DNA from: Streptomyces sp. GESEQ-35
Lineage (GTDB): Bacteria > Actinomycetota > Actinomycetes > Streptomycetales > Streptomycetaceae
Assembly: GCF_017948485.1 (NCBI RefSeq)
Contig: NZ_JAFFSX010000016.1
Span: 160,617-224,616, forward strand
Direction: 5' to 3'
Length of the DNA stretch: 64,000 nt
A model generated the notes under the pieces. The model ran no database searches. It was not told where the DNA came from and worked only from the letters and a program-made list of their open reading frames with translations. Shown piece by piece: positions 43,374-50,553 of the stretch; the stretch's first letter is position 1, and each line of letters starts with the position of its first letter. The position numbers and the translations under genes are program-made.

Positions 43374-44213
43374 ATGCCCGAAGGAGACACCGTCTGGCAA
43401 GCCGCAAGGCTCCTGCACGGCGCGCTCGCGGGCCAGATGCTGACCCGGAGCGACCTCCGCGTCCCCAAGTACGCCACCGTCGATCTCACCGGCCGCACGG
43501 TCCTGGACGTCACGCCCCGCGGCAAGCACCTCCTCACCCGTATCGAGGGCGGCCTGACGCTCCACTCGCACCTACGGATGGACGGCGCCTGGAAGGTGTT
43601 CGCCGCAGGCCGGCGCTGGACCGGCGGCCCCACCCACCAGATCCGCGCCATCCTCGGCGCAGCCGACCACACGGCCGTCGGCTACCGCCTCCCCGTCCTG
43701 GAACTCCTCCGCACGACCGAGGAGCACCGCGTCGTGGGCCACCTCGGCCCCGACCTCCTGGGCCCGGACTGGGACCCCGACCGCGCCCTGGTCAATCTCC
43801 TCGCGGACCCCGCCCGCTCCCTAGGCGAAGCCCTGCTCGACCAACGCAATCTGGCCGGTATCGGCAACGTCTACAAGAGCGAGCTCTGCTTCCTGCTCGG
43901 CGCCACCCCCTGGCTCCCCATCGGTGTCCTCCCCACCGAGCGCGCCGCGCAACTCCCCGCCCTCGCCAAGAAGCTCCTGGAGGCCAACCGCGACCGCCCC
44001 GCCCGTACGACGACGGGCCGCCGGGGCCAGGACCTGTTCGTGTACGGCCGCGCGCCCCGCCCCTGTCTCCGCTGCCAGACACCGATCCGCGTGGCCGACC
44101 AGGGCGACGGCTCCCGCGACCGCCCCACGTACTGGTGCCCGACCTGCCAGACGGGCCCCGCCCCGACCCCCGGCGCCCTTCGCAGGAAACGGAACCCGAC
44201 CCCGTACGGCTGA
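43374..44213 (+). CDS. nei: Fpg/Nei-family DNA glycosylase (endonuclease VIII-like)
   Basis: 279 residues. Starts with the catalytic MPEGDTVW (Pro2 nucleophile, Glu3), has the helix-two-turn-helix NLAGIGNVYKSELCF, and a C-terminal zinc finger (CLRCQTP...CPTCQ). PEGDT rather than PELPEV marks the Nei branch, which removes oxidised pyrimidines. GAAGGAGAAC precedes the ATG. Probably cotranscribed with lhr, 89 bp upstream. Confidence 0.93.
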   Translation: MPEGDTVWQAARLLHGALAGQMLTRSDLRVPKYATVDLTGRTVLDVTPRGKHLLTRIEGGLTLHSHLRMDGAWKVFAAGRRWTGGPTHQIRAILGAADHTAVGYRLPVLELLRTTEEHRVVGHLGPDLLGPDWDPDRALVNLLADPARSLGEALLDQRNLAGIGNVYKSELCFLLGATPWLPIGVLPTERAAQLPALAKKLLEANRDRPARTTTGRRGQDLFVYGRAPRPCLRCQTPIRVADQGDGSRDRPTYWCPTCQTGPAPTPGALRRKRNPTPYG

Positions 44214-44265
44214 ACCAGCCAGACGAACCCGCCCCATACGACGGAACCCACTCCCGTCCAACTAA

Positions 44266-44295
44266 TTGACGCCCCGTCAGAAACCCTCGTACCGT
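44266..44295 (+). promoter_or_regulatory. promoter of the SDR gene, probably leaderless
   Basis: TTGACG (44266-44271), 18-bp spacer, TACCGT (44290-44295). Transcription would begin about 7 nt later, at or next to the A of the ATG at 44302. No Shine-Dalgarno sequence exists. Confidence 0.55.
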
Positions 44296-44301
44296 CCCTT
44301 T

Positions 44302-45066
44302 ATGCCCGTCAAGGCGTACGACCTCACCGGCCGCACCGCGTTCGTCACCGGCGCCGGGAGCGGCATCGGCCGGGCCTCGGCGGTCCTGCTCGCGGAGGCG
44401 GGAGCCACCGTGCACTGCGCGGACCGCGACGCACAGGGCCTGCACGAGACAGCGACCCTGATCAAGGACGCGGGTGGCCTGGCCCACACGCACCCCCTCG
44501 ACGTCACCGACCGCACTCAGCTCAAGCAGGCCGTCCAGTCCTGCGCGCAGCTGCACGTCATGGCCGCGGTCGCCGGAATCATGCACAGCAGCCCCGTCCT
44601 GGACACCAGGGACGCAGACCTCGACCGGGTACTGAACGTCAACTTCAAAGGCGTGCTCTACGCCTGCCAGGAGGCCGCCCGGCTGATGCTCGCCCAGCAG
44701 ATCAGGGGCAGCATCATCACCATGGCGTCGGGAGCCGTCGACACCGGCGGCCCCGGCCTGCTCTGCTACGGCGCCGCAAAGGCGGCCGTGGTGCAGCTGA
44801 CGAAGACACTGGCGGCCGAGATCGGCCGGCACGGCATACGCGTCAACGCGGTCGCGCCGGGCTGGATCCGCACGCCCATGACGGACCGCCATGACAGCGA
44901 GGCCCAGGCGCACACCGAGTCACTGATGGCCCGGAGGTCGCCACTGGGCCGGGTCGGCGAGCCGGAGGACGTCGCCTACGCCGTCCTGCACCTGGCGTCG
45001 GACGCGTCGGCCTTCACGACAGGTCAGATCCTGCGCCCGAACGGCGGGGTCGCGATGCCCTGGTAG
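44302..45066 (+). CDS. SDR-family oxidoreductase
   Basis: 254 residues, a classical SDR. TGAGSGIGRA near residue 16, a degenerate AGIM in place of NNAG, Ser in MASGAV and YGAAK as catalytic Tyr/Lys; the C-terminus ends NGGVAMPW like many 3-oxoacyl-ACP or glucose-type dehydrogenases. NAD preference is suggested by the Asp after the second strand (HCADRD). No ribosome-binding site precedes the ATG, in line with a leaderless transcript. Substrate unknown. Confidence 0.9.
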   Translation: MPVKAYDLTGRTAFVTGAGSGIGRASAVLLAEAGATVHCADRDAQGLHETATLIKDAGGLAHTHPLDVTDRTQLKQAVQSCAQLHVMAAVAGIMHSSPVLDTRDADLDRVLNVNFKGVLYACQEAARLMLAQQIRGSIITMASGAVDTGGPGLLCYGAAKAAVVQLTKTLAAEIGRHGIRVNAVAPGWIRTPMTDRHDSEAQAHTESLMARRSPLGRVGEPEDVAYAVLHLASDASAFTTGQILRPNGGVAMPW

Positions 45067-45292
45067 CCACGGCCAGCCGCCAGGCCTCCCGCCACCGCCC
45101 GGTGTCCAAGGCGCCGGCCGCCCGCACCTTCGGCACACAGTGCACCGGCAGCAGGCTCAGCCCCCATCCCCCGGCGGCGACGGCACCCTCCAGCACCCCG
45201 GCATCGGGCGACAGCGCGAGCCGCAGCACGGCCCACCACCACAGCGCCCCGAGCCCGAGCGGCGCCCCCCAGCGCACTATCGACCCCGTCAT
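45014..45292 (-). CDS. small hypothetical membrane-associated protein
   Basis: 92 residues. The ATG at 45292 has GGAGGTGG upstream. One hydrophobic stretch near the N-terminus (LGLGALWWWAVLRLAL) could span the membrane; the C-terminal half is basic. The 3' end overlaps the SDR gene by 53 bp tail to tail. I do not recognise a family. Confidence 0.55.
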   Translation of the reverse strand: MTGSIVRWGAPLGLGALWWWAVLRLALSPDAGVLEGAVAAGGWGLSLLPVHCVPKVRAAGALDTGRWREAWRLAVATRASRPRRSGAGSDLS

Positions 45293-45451
45293 GGCACCAC
45301 CACCTCCGGCCCGAAGCTAGAAGGGCCGCATCACCCGCCGGAAGGGCGCACCCACGGCACACGGATGCAGCGCAGGCCAATACCGTCACGCGCAGTGGGC
45401 ACGCCCACGTCTCGGGCTTGCGGTCCGGGTCAGCGCGCAGGCACGGCCAGG

Positions 45452-45922
45452 TCACCCGTTGGCGGCCTGGAACATCCAGTGGTGCTTCTCCAGGTCGGCG
45501 GTGATCCCGATGAAGATGTCCTGGCTGACCGGGTCCGGCTCGGCGGTCGCCTCGATCCGCTCCCGCATGCGGGTGATCACCGCGCCCAAGGCATCGACCA
45601 GCGTGGCCACCGCATCGCCGTCCGTGACCCAGCCCTCGCGCGCCGGGCCGATGCCGCTGCCGACCGCCACGGTCGCCGCGCGCCCGTCCGGCGAGACACC
45701 CAGCGCCGAGGCACGCTCCGCGACGGTGTCGGAGTGCGTCCGTGCGGTGGCCACGACCTCGTCGAGCTGAAGGTGGACGGAGCGGAAGCGCGGCCCGACC
45801 ACGTTCCAGTGGATCTGCTTGGCCACGAGGGCGAGATCCACCAGGTCGACGAGGGCGCCCTGCAACGCCTCGGACACGGTCTTCAGGTCCGCGTCGGACA
45901 GCGGGCTCTTGACGACGTACAT
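45452..45922 (-). CDS. dpsC: Dps-family ferritin-like protein
   Basis: 156 residues. Four-helix Dps fold with the ferroxidase-centre region KQIHWNVVGPRFRSVHLQLDEV (first His near residue 38) and a C-terminal EKHHWMFQA. Forms a dodecamer that oxidises and stores iron and protects DNA. ATG at 45922 with AAGGGAG. The name follows DpsC of S. coelicolor, which I recall next to clgR. It lies downstream of clgR across a strong terminator, so it has its own promoter. Confidence 0.88.
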   Translation of the reverse strand: MYVVKSPLSDADLKTVSEALQGALVDLVDLALVAKQIHWNVVGPRFRSVHLQLDEVVATARTHSDTVAERASALGVSPDGRAATVAVGSGIGPAREGWVTDGDAVATLVDALGAVITRMRERIEATAEPDPVSQDIFIGITADLEKHHWMFQAANG

Positions 45923-46021
45923 CCGAATCTCCCTTGGGTCGCCCCGTCATATCCCTCCACCATGACCGCCACATCCCATACCGGCAAACGGACCAAAAGG
46001 GATAGGCGTGAAACGAGAAAA

Positions 46022-46067
46022 CCCCGGCAGCGCTTCTCCGGACCTCCCGGAGAAGCCCCGACCGGGG
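46022..46067 (-). terminator. terminator of clgR
   Basis: GCTTCTCCGG (46032-46041), loop ACCTC, CCGGAGAAGC (46047-46056), enclosed by CCCCGG (46022-46027) and CCGGGG (46062-46067). On the minus strand the structure is followed by TTTTC. Confidence 0.8.
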
Positions 46068-46109
46068 CCTCACACACTTCGTCAGCTCATACGCGCACAC
46101 GCGTGGGAC

Positions 46110-46490
46110 TCACGCGGCGACCACGTCCACGGCCTCGGAAGGCGCCTTGATGGTCACCCGTTCCGGTGGCACACCGGCCACCGACACGGAACCCAGCATC
46201 GGACGCACCGACGTGGGTACGTGCTCGCTCGACGTGGCCGCAGCGGACCGGGCCAGCTCGGCGAGTGCGAGCTCGTCGCTGACTTCCCGCATGAGTTCGG
46301 ACATCCGTACGTCCAGCGCGTCGCAGATGGCGGAGAGCAGTTCAGAGGAAGCCTCCTTCTGCCCCCGCTCCACCTCGGAGAGATAGCCGAGTGAGACTCG
46401 GGCGGACGAGGAGACTTCGCGCAGAGTACGGCCCTGGCGTTGGCGCTGCCGACGCAGCACGTCACCCAACAGGCGACGGAGCAGAATCAT
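46110..46490 (-). CDS. clgR: Clp gene regulator ClgR (XRE family)
   Basis: 126 residues. HTH_3 domain in residues ~8-70: VLRRQRQRQGRTLREVSSSA and RVSLGYLSEVERGQKEAS. ClgR activates clpP, lon and other protease genes. The C-terminus ends VVAA; the terminal Ala residues are known to target Streptomyces ClgR for ClpP degradation. I used the ATG at 46490 with GGAGGGAG upstream; earlier codons are outside the conserved start. A U-rich hairpin terminates it before dpsC. Confidence 0.93.
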   Translation of the reverse strand: MILLRRLLGDVLRRQRQRQGRTLREVSSSARVSLGYLSEVERGQKEASSELLSAICDALDVRMSELMREVSDELALAELARSAAATSSEHVPTSVRPMLGSVSVAGVPPERVTIKAPSEAVDVVAA

Positions 46491-46599
46491 CGGTGGCTCC
46501 CTCCTCGGACCGCGTAGCCGCATCCTTCACGCCCCACCGTACCGCCTTGCGCCGCGGCCGTGCGGGGAGCGATGTCGTGTTCACTCAGGGCTGCAAACA

Positions 46600-47145
46600 T
46601 CAAAACCCCCCGTTCTGTTCCGTATCCTGTGCCCGCTCATTCCCGGTCTGTTCGCTCGCAAGCTCCTGGAAGAGCAGTGCGAGTACGCTCCGTACACTCT
46701 CCATACGAATGTCCGCCCGGTCGCCGTTCAACCGCAGTGAGGCCACTTTCCCGCCACCGACAGTCGGGGAATCCGCTGCGAACGGGCCGTCGACGGCGAT
46801 GAAAACCGTGCCGACGGGCTGTCCGTCCTGGGGTTCCGGACCGGCGACACCAGTGGTCGCAAGGCCCCAGTCGGCGCCCAGCGCCTTGCGCACACCCGTC
46901 GCCATCTGGGCCGCGACCTGCGGATCCACCGCTCCCCGCTGCGCCAGCAGGGTGGCGTCGACACCCAGCAGTTCATGCTTCAACTCGGTGGCATAGGCGG
47001 TCACCGACCCCCGGAAGATCTTGGACGCTCCCGGCACCGCTGTGATCTCCGCCGCAACCAGCCCACCGGTCAGAGACTCGGCGACAGCGAGCGTCTCACC
47101 TCTCACCGTGAGTAGTCGCACCAGGTCGGCGGCCCGGGAATTCAT
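46600..47145 (-). CDS. pncC: CinA-like nicotinamide-nucleotide amidase (PncC)
   Basis: 181 residues, the stand-alone C-terminal domain of CinA. Family hallmarks: AVAESLTGGLVAAEITAVPG and ATTGVAGPEPQDGQPVGTV. It deamidates NMN for pyridine nucleotide salvage. Overlaps the pgsA stop by 4 nt, and lies upstream of clgR in a conserved rimO-pgsA-cinA-clgR order. Confidence 0.92.
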   Translation of the reverse strand: MNSRAADLVRLLTVRGETLAVAESLTGGLVAAEITAVPGASKIFRGSVTAYATELKHELLGVDATLLAQRGAVDPQVAAQMATGVRKALGADWGLATTGVAGPEPQDGQPVGTVFIAVDGPFAADSPTVGGGKVASLRLNGDRADIRMESVRSVLALLFQELASEQTGNERAQDTEQNGGF

Positions 47146-47894
47146 GCCTCCGCCTCCTCCGACGCGGCCTTGCGCTCGGCGATTCCCTGTCTGCGCAGCA
47201 CAATGGCTTGTCTCACATAGTCAAGGCCGGTCACCACGGTCAGGACGACCGCTGCCGCCATCACCCACCAGCGCAGGGTGGCGAGCCACCCCGTGAGCGC
47301 CAGGACGTACATCCCGACCGCCACGCCCTGCGTGAGGGTCTTCAGCTTGCCGCCGCGGCTCGCCGGAATGACGCCGTACCGGATGACGATGAAACGCAGC
47401 AGGGTGATGCCGAGTTCCCGGCCGAGGATGACGAGCGTCACCCACCAGGGCAGATCGCCAAGGGCGGAGAGACAGATCAGCGCCGCACCCATGATCGCCT
47501 TGTCGGCGATGGGGTCGGCGATCTTGCCGAAGTCGGTGACGAGGTTGTACGCGCGGGCCAGATGACCGTCGAACAGGTCGGTGATCATAGCGATGGCGAA
47601 CGCCGCCCAGGCGAGCGAGCGCCACGCCGGGTCATAGCCGCCGTCGGCCAGCATCAGCGCGACGAAGCCGGGGACGAGGACCAGCCGGAGCATCGTCAGG
47701 AGGTTGGCGATGTTCCACACACTGGCCTGGTTGACGGCCACGGCCGTCAGCTTCGCGCCACGCGCCGGCTTCGCACCGCCCGGTGCACCGGAGGCCGACA
47801 TGGCGGAAATGGAGGGGGAACCGGACGCACCGGATACCGCCGGCCCTTTCGCCTTGGCGGGGCCGCCCGCGGCGGATGCCGGGACTCCGGTCAT
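47142..47894 (-). CDS. pgsA: CDP-diacylglycerol-glycerol-3-phosphate 3-phosphatidyltransferase
   Basis: 250 residues with about five membrane helices. The CDP-alcohol phosphotransferase motif D-G-x2-A-R-x8-G-x3-D-x3-D appears as DGHLARAYNLVTDFGKIADP. Makes phosphatidylglycerophosphate. The first ~50 residues are a disordered Ala/Ser/Gly extension, so a later start is conceivable. Overlaps rimO (47891-47894) and pncC by 4 nt each. Confidence 0.93.
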   Translation of the reverse strand: MTGVPASAAGGPAKAKGPAVSGASGSPSISAMSASGAPGGAKPARGAKLTAVAVNQASVWNIANLLTMLRLVLVPGFVALMLADGGYDPAWRSLAWAAFAIAMITDLFDGHLARAYNLVTDFGKIADPIADKAIMGAALICLSALGDLPWWVTLVILGRELGITLLRFIVIRYGVIPASRGGKLKTLTQGVAVGMYVLALTGWLATLRWWVMAAAVVLTVVTGLDYVRQAIVLRRQGIAERKAASEEAEA

Positions 47895-49366
47895 CTGGTC
47901 GCCTCCTCTCCGTACCCGAGCGAGCCCTGAAGCGGCTCGGCCACCAGGTCGACACCTTCTGTACCGACCACCTTCGCCTCGACCATACGACCGACGCCGA
48001 GCCCTTCGCTGCTCGTGAGCAGCACCTGGCCGTCCGTCTCCGGAGCCTGGTGCTCCCCGCGGCCGTACGCGCCCTCCTCGCCGTCAACCGATTCGACGAG
48101 CACATGCACGGTCTCGCCCACGCGCTCCTCCGCACGCTGCGAGACGAGTTCCTCGGCCAGCCTGGAGATATGTGCCAGTCGCTGGGCGACGACGTCCTCG
48201 TCCAGCTTGTGGTCGTACGTCGCCGCCTCGGTGCCCTCCTCGTCGGAGTAGCCGAAGACGCCGATGGCATCCAGCCGCGCGCCGTTCAGGAACCGCTCCA
48301 GCTCGGCCAGGTCTGCCTCGGTCTCGCCGGGGAAGCCCACGATGAAGTTGGAGCGCACGCCGGCCTGCGGGGCCTTGTTCCGGATGGTGTCGAGCAGCTC
48401 CAGGAAGCGGTCGGTGTCGCCGAAGCGGCGCATCGCGCGCAGCACGTCCGGGGCGGAGTGCTGGAAGGAGAGGTCGAAGTAGGGCGCGATCTTCGGCGTC
48501 GAGGTCAGGACGTCGATGAGCCCGGGGCGCATCTCGGCGGGTTGGAGGTAGCTGACGCGCACGCGCTCGATGCCGTCGACCTCGGCGAGCTCGGGCAGCA
48601 GGGAGTCCAGCAGGCGGATGTCGCCGAGGTCCTTGCCGTACGAGGTGTTGTTCTCGGAGACCAGCATGATCTCCTTGACACCCTGCTCGGCCAGCCACCG
48701 CGTCTCGTTCAGCACGTCGCTCGGGCGGCGGGAGATGAAGGAGCCGCGGAAGGACGGGATGGCGCAGAAGGAGCAGCGCCGGTCGCAGCCGGAGGCGAGC
48801 TTCACGGAGGCGACAGGCGAGCCGTCGAGCCGACGGCGCAGCGGCGCCCGGGGGCCGGACTCGGGGGCGACACCCTCAGGGAGGTCCTCGGGTGCTCCGT
48901 GCCCGGGAAGCGCGACCTCGGTCGCCGACTCCTGCCGCGCGGCCGGACTGATGGGCAGCAGCTTGCGCCGGTCACGGGGGGTGTGAGCGGCGTGGATGCC
49001 ACCGCTCAGGATGGTCTGGAGCCGACCCGAGATGTCCGAGTAGTCGTCGAATCCGAGCACGCCGTCGGCCTCGGGCAGCGCTTCGGCCAGTTCCTTGCCG
49101 TACCGCTCGGCCATGCAGCCCACCGCCACGACGGCCTGGGTTCTGCCATGCCTCTTGAGGTCGTTGGCCTCGAGGAGGGCGTCGACGGAGTCCTTCTTGG
49201 CGGCTTCGACGAAGCCACACGTGTTGACGACGGCGACGTCCGCGTCCTCAGCGTCCTCGACGAGATCCCAGCCGTCCGCCTCCAAGCGGCCTGCGAGCTC
49301 CTCCGAGTCCACCTCGTTACGGGCGCAGCCAAGGGTGACGAGTGCGACGGTACGGCGTTCAGGCAT
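47891..49366 (-). CDS. rimO: ribosomal protein S12 methylthiotransferase RimO
   Basis: 491 residues. N-terminal UPF0004 domain with VTLGCARNEVDSEELAG, radical-SAM cluster motif CDRRCSFCAIPSFRG near residue 193, and a C-terminal TRAM domain. Adds a methylthio group to Asp of S12. An insertion of ~45 residues lies before the radical SAM domain (residues ~145-185). ATG at 49366 starts the conserved PERRTVALVTLGC. Confidence 0.95.
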   Translation of the reverse strand: MPERRTVALVTLGCARNEVDSEELAGRLEADGWDLVEDAEDADVAVVNTCGFVEAAKKDSVDALLEANDLKRHGRTQAVVAVGCMAERYGKELAEALPEADGVLGFDDYSDISGRLQTILSGGIHAAHTPRDRRKLLPISPAARQESATEVALPGHGAPEDLPEGVAPESGPRAPLRRRLDGSPVASVKLASGCDRRCSFCAIPSFRGSFISRRPSDVLNETRWLAEQGVKEIMLVSENNTSYGKDLGDIRLLDSLLPELAEVDGIERVRVSYLQPAEMRPGLIDVLTSTPKIAPYFDLSFQHSAPDVLRAMRRFGDTDRFLELLDTIRNKAPQAGVRSNFIVGFPGETEADLAELERFLNGARLDAIGVFGYSDEEGTEAATYDHKLDEDVVAQRLAHISRLAEELVSQRAEERVGETVHVLVESVDGEEGAYGRGEHQAPETDGQVLLTSSEGLGVGRMVEAKVVGTEGVDLVAEPLQGSLGYGEEATR

Positions 49367-49405
49367 GGGCTCAAGACTACTTCGTCCCACTGACACCCCA
49401 CGTCG

Positions 49406-49435
49406 ACGGGGTTGGCCGATCTTGGCCAACCCCGT
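49406..49435 (-). terminator. hairpin terminator between the HTH membrane protein and rimO
   Basis: ACGGGGTTGGCC (49406-49417), loop GATCTT, GGCCAACCCCGT (49424-49435): a perfect 12-bp stem, 28 nt after the stop of the HTH gene. Confidence 0.8.
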
Positions 49436-49463
49436 ACCTTCATGCCCTTAAAGGACGGACCGC

Positions 49464-50291
49464 TCATCCGACCTGCGGATCGCCCTTCGTGTACGTCAGC
49501 CGCTCGACCGCCCCCGGCTGCCAGTCGTCGTCGATCTTCTTGCCGTTGACGTACAGCTGGATCGCGCCGGCGTCACCGAGGACGAGGTTGATCTTCTCGC
49601 TGTCCTGGAAGGTCTTGGACTCACCCTGCTTGAGGAGGCCGTCGAAGAGGAGCCGGCCGTTGTGGTCCTTTGCCGAGATCCAGCTGCGGCCGTCGGCGGC
49701 GCTGACCTGGACGGTCACCTTGTCCTGGGGCGCGGCCGCGATGGCGCTGTCCGACGGGTCGGGCTTCGGCTTGGTCGGCGTGGGCGAGGCGGTCTTGCTG
49801 GTCGAGGGCGTGGCCCCTTCGGCGACCTGGGTCTTGTCACCGCCCCCGTCGTCACCGCCCTTGAACGCGGTGAACCCGACGAAGCCGACCACGGCGACGA
49901 TCGCGGCGACCATGGCCGCGGTCCAGTTGGGCCCGCGCCGCTCGGGGCGGATGCGTTCCGCCTCGAAGAGCGGGGCCGCCGGAGTCGGCGCCGGTCGGCC
50001 GCCGTGGTCGGCGTCGTACTGAGCGAGCAACGGCGCCGGATCGATGCCGACGGCCTTGGCCAGGGTCCGGATGTGACCACGGGCGTAGACGTCCCCGCCG
50101 CACGGGCCGAAGTCGTCCGCCTCGATGGCGTGCACGATGGGCAGGCGGACCCGGGTGGCGTTGGTGACGTCGTCGACGGTCAGCCCGGCCGCGATGCGCG
50201 CCTGTTGGAGGGCACGGCCGACGGAAGGGCGGGCTTCCTCACGGTCGTCTTCGAACGGACGCTCGTCTTCAGGGGAGTTGCCGATGGACAC
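49464..50291 (-). CDS. RodZ-like HTH membrane protein (DUF4115)
   Basis: 275 residues. N-terminal XRE-like HTH (residues ~25-90: ALQQARIAAGLTVDDV, VYARGHIRTLAKAVGID), one membrane helix (~123-143), a Pro/Thr/Ser linker and a C-terminal DUF4115 beta domain. RodZ links MreB to the wall in rods; in Streptomyces this relative lies upstream of rimO. GTG at 50291 with GAAAGG upstream. Confidence 0.85.
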   Translation of the reverse strand: MSIGNSPEDERPFEDDREEARPSVGRALQQARIAAGLTVDDVTNATRVRLPIVHAIEADDFGPCGGDVYARGHIRTLAKAVGIDPAPLLAQYDADHGGRPAPTPAAPLFEAERIRPERRGPNWTAAMVAAIVAVVGFVGFTAFKGGDDGGGDKTQVAEGATPSTSKTASPTPTKPKPDPSDSAIAAAPQDKVTVQVSAADGRSWISAKDHNGRLLFDGLLKQGESKTFQDSEKINLVLGDAGAIQLYVNGKKIDDDWQPGAVERLTYTKGDPQVG

Positions 50292-50553
50292 GGGGGCGCC
50301 TTTCGAGCGTTTTAGCCGCCTGTGCTGCAGGTTCAGTCTAGGGGGGGTGCGAAAGGGTGGGGCAACCGGGCGGTAGGAATTTGTACGCCATCGGTATGGC
50401 CCGACATGCCGATGGTGGGGCAGCAGCTTTTCGCTTCCCTCAACTTGACGTATGCCGCCGGGAAACGGTTGCTCAATGATCGCTTACGGGTGGGTCACGA
50501 TCGAACACCCTCGGCCGCGCATCCGCCCGCATGGCGACCACTGTGCACCTTTC

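Noticed and set aside
45422..45451. Possible terminator after dpsC
   Set aside because: No stem longer than a few pairs could be found.
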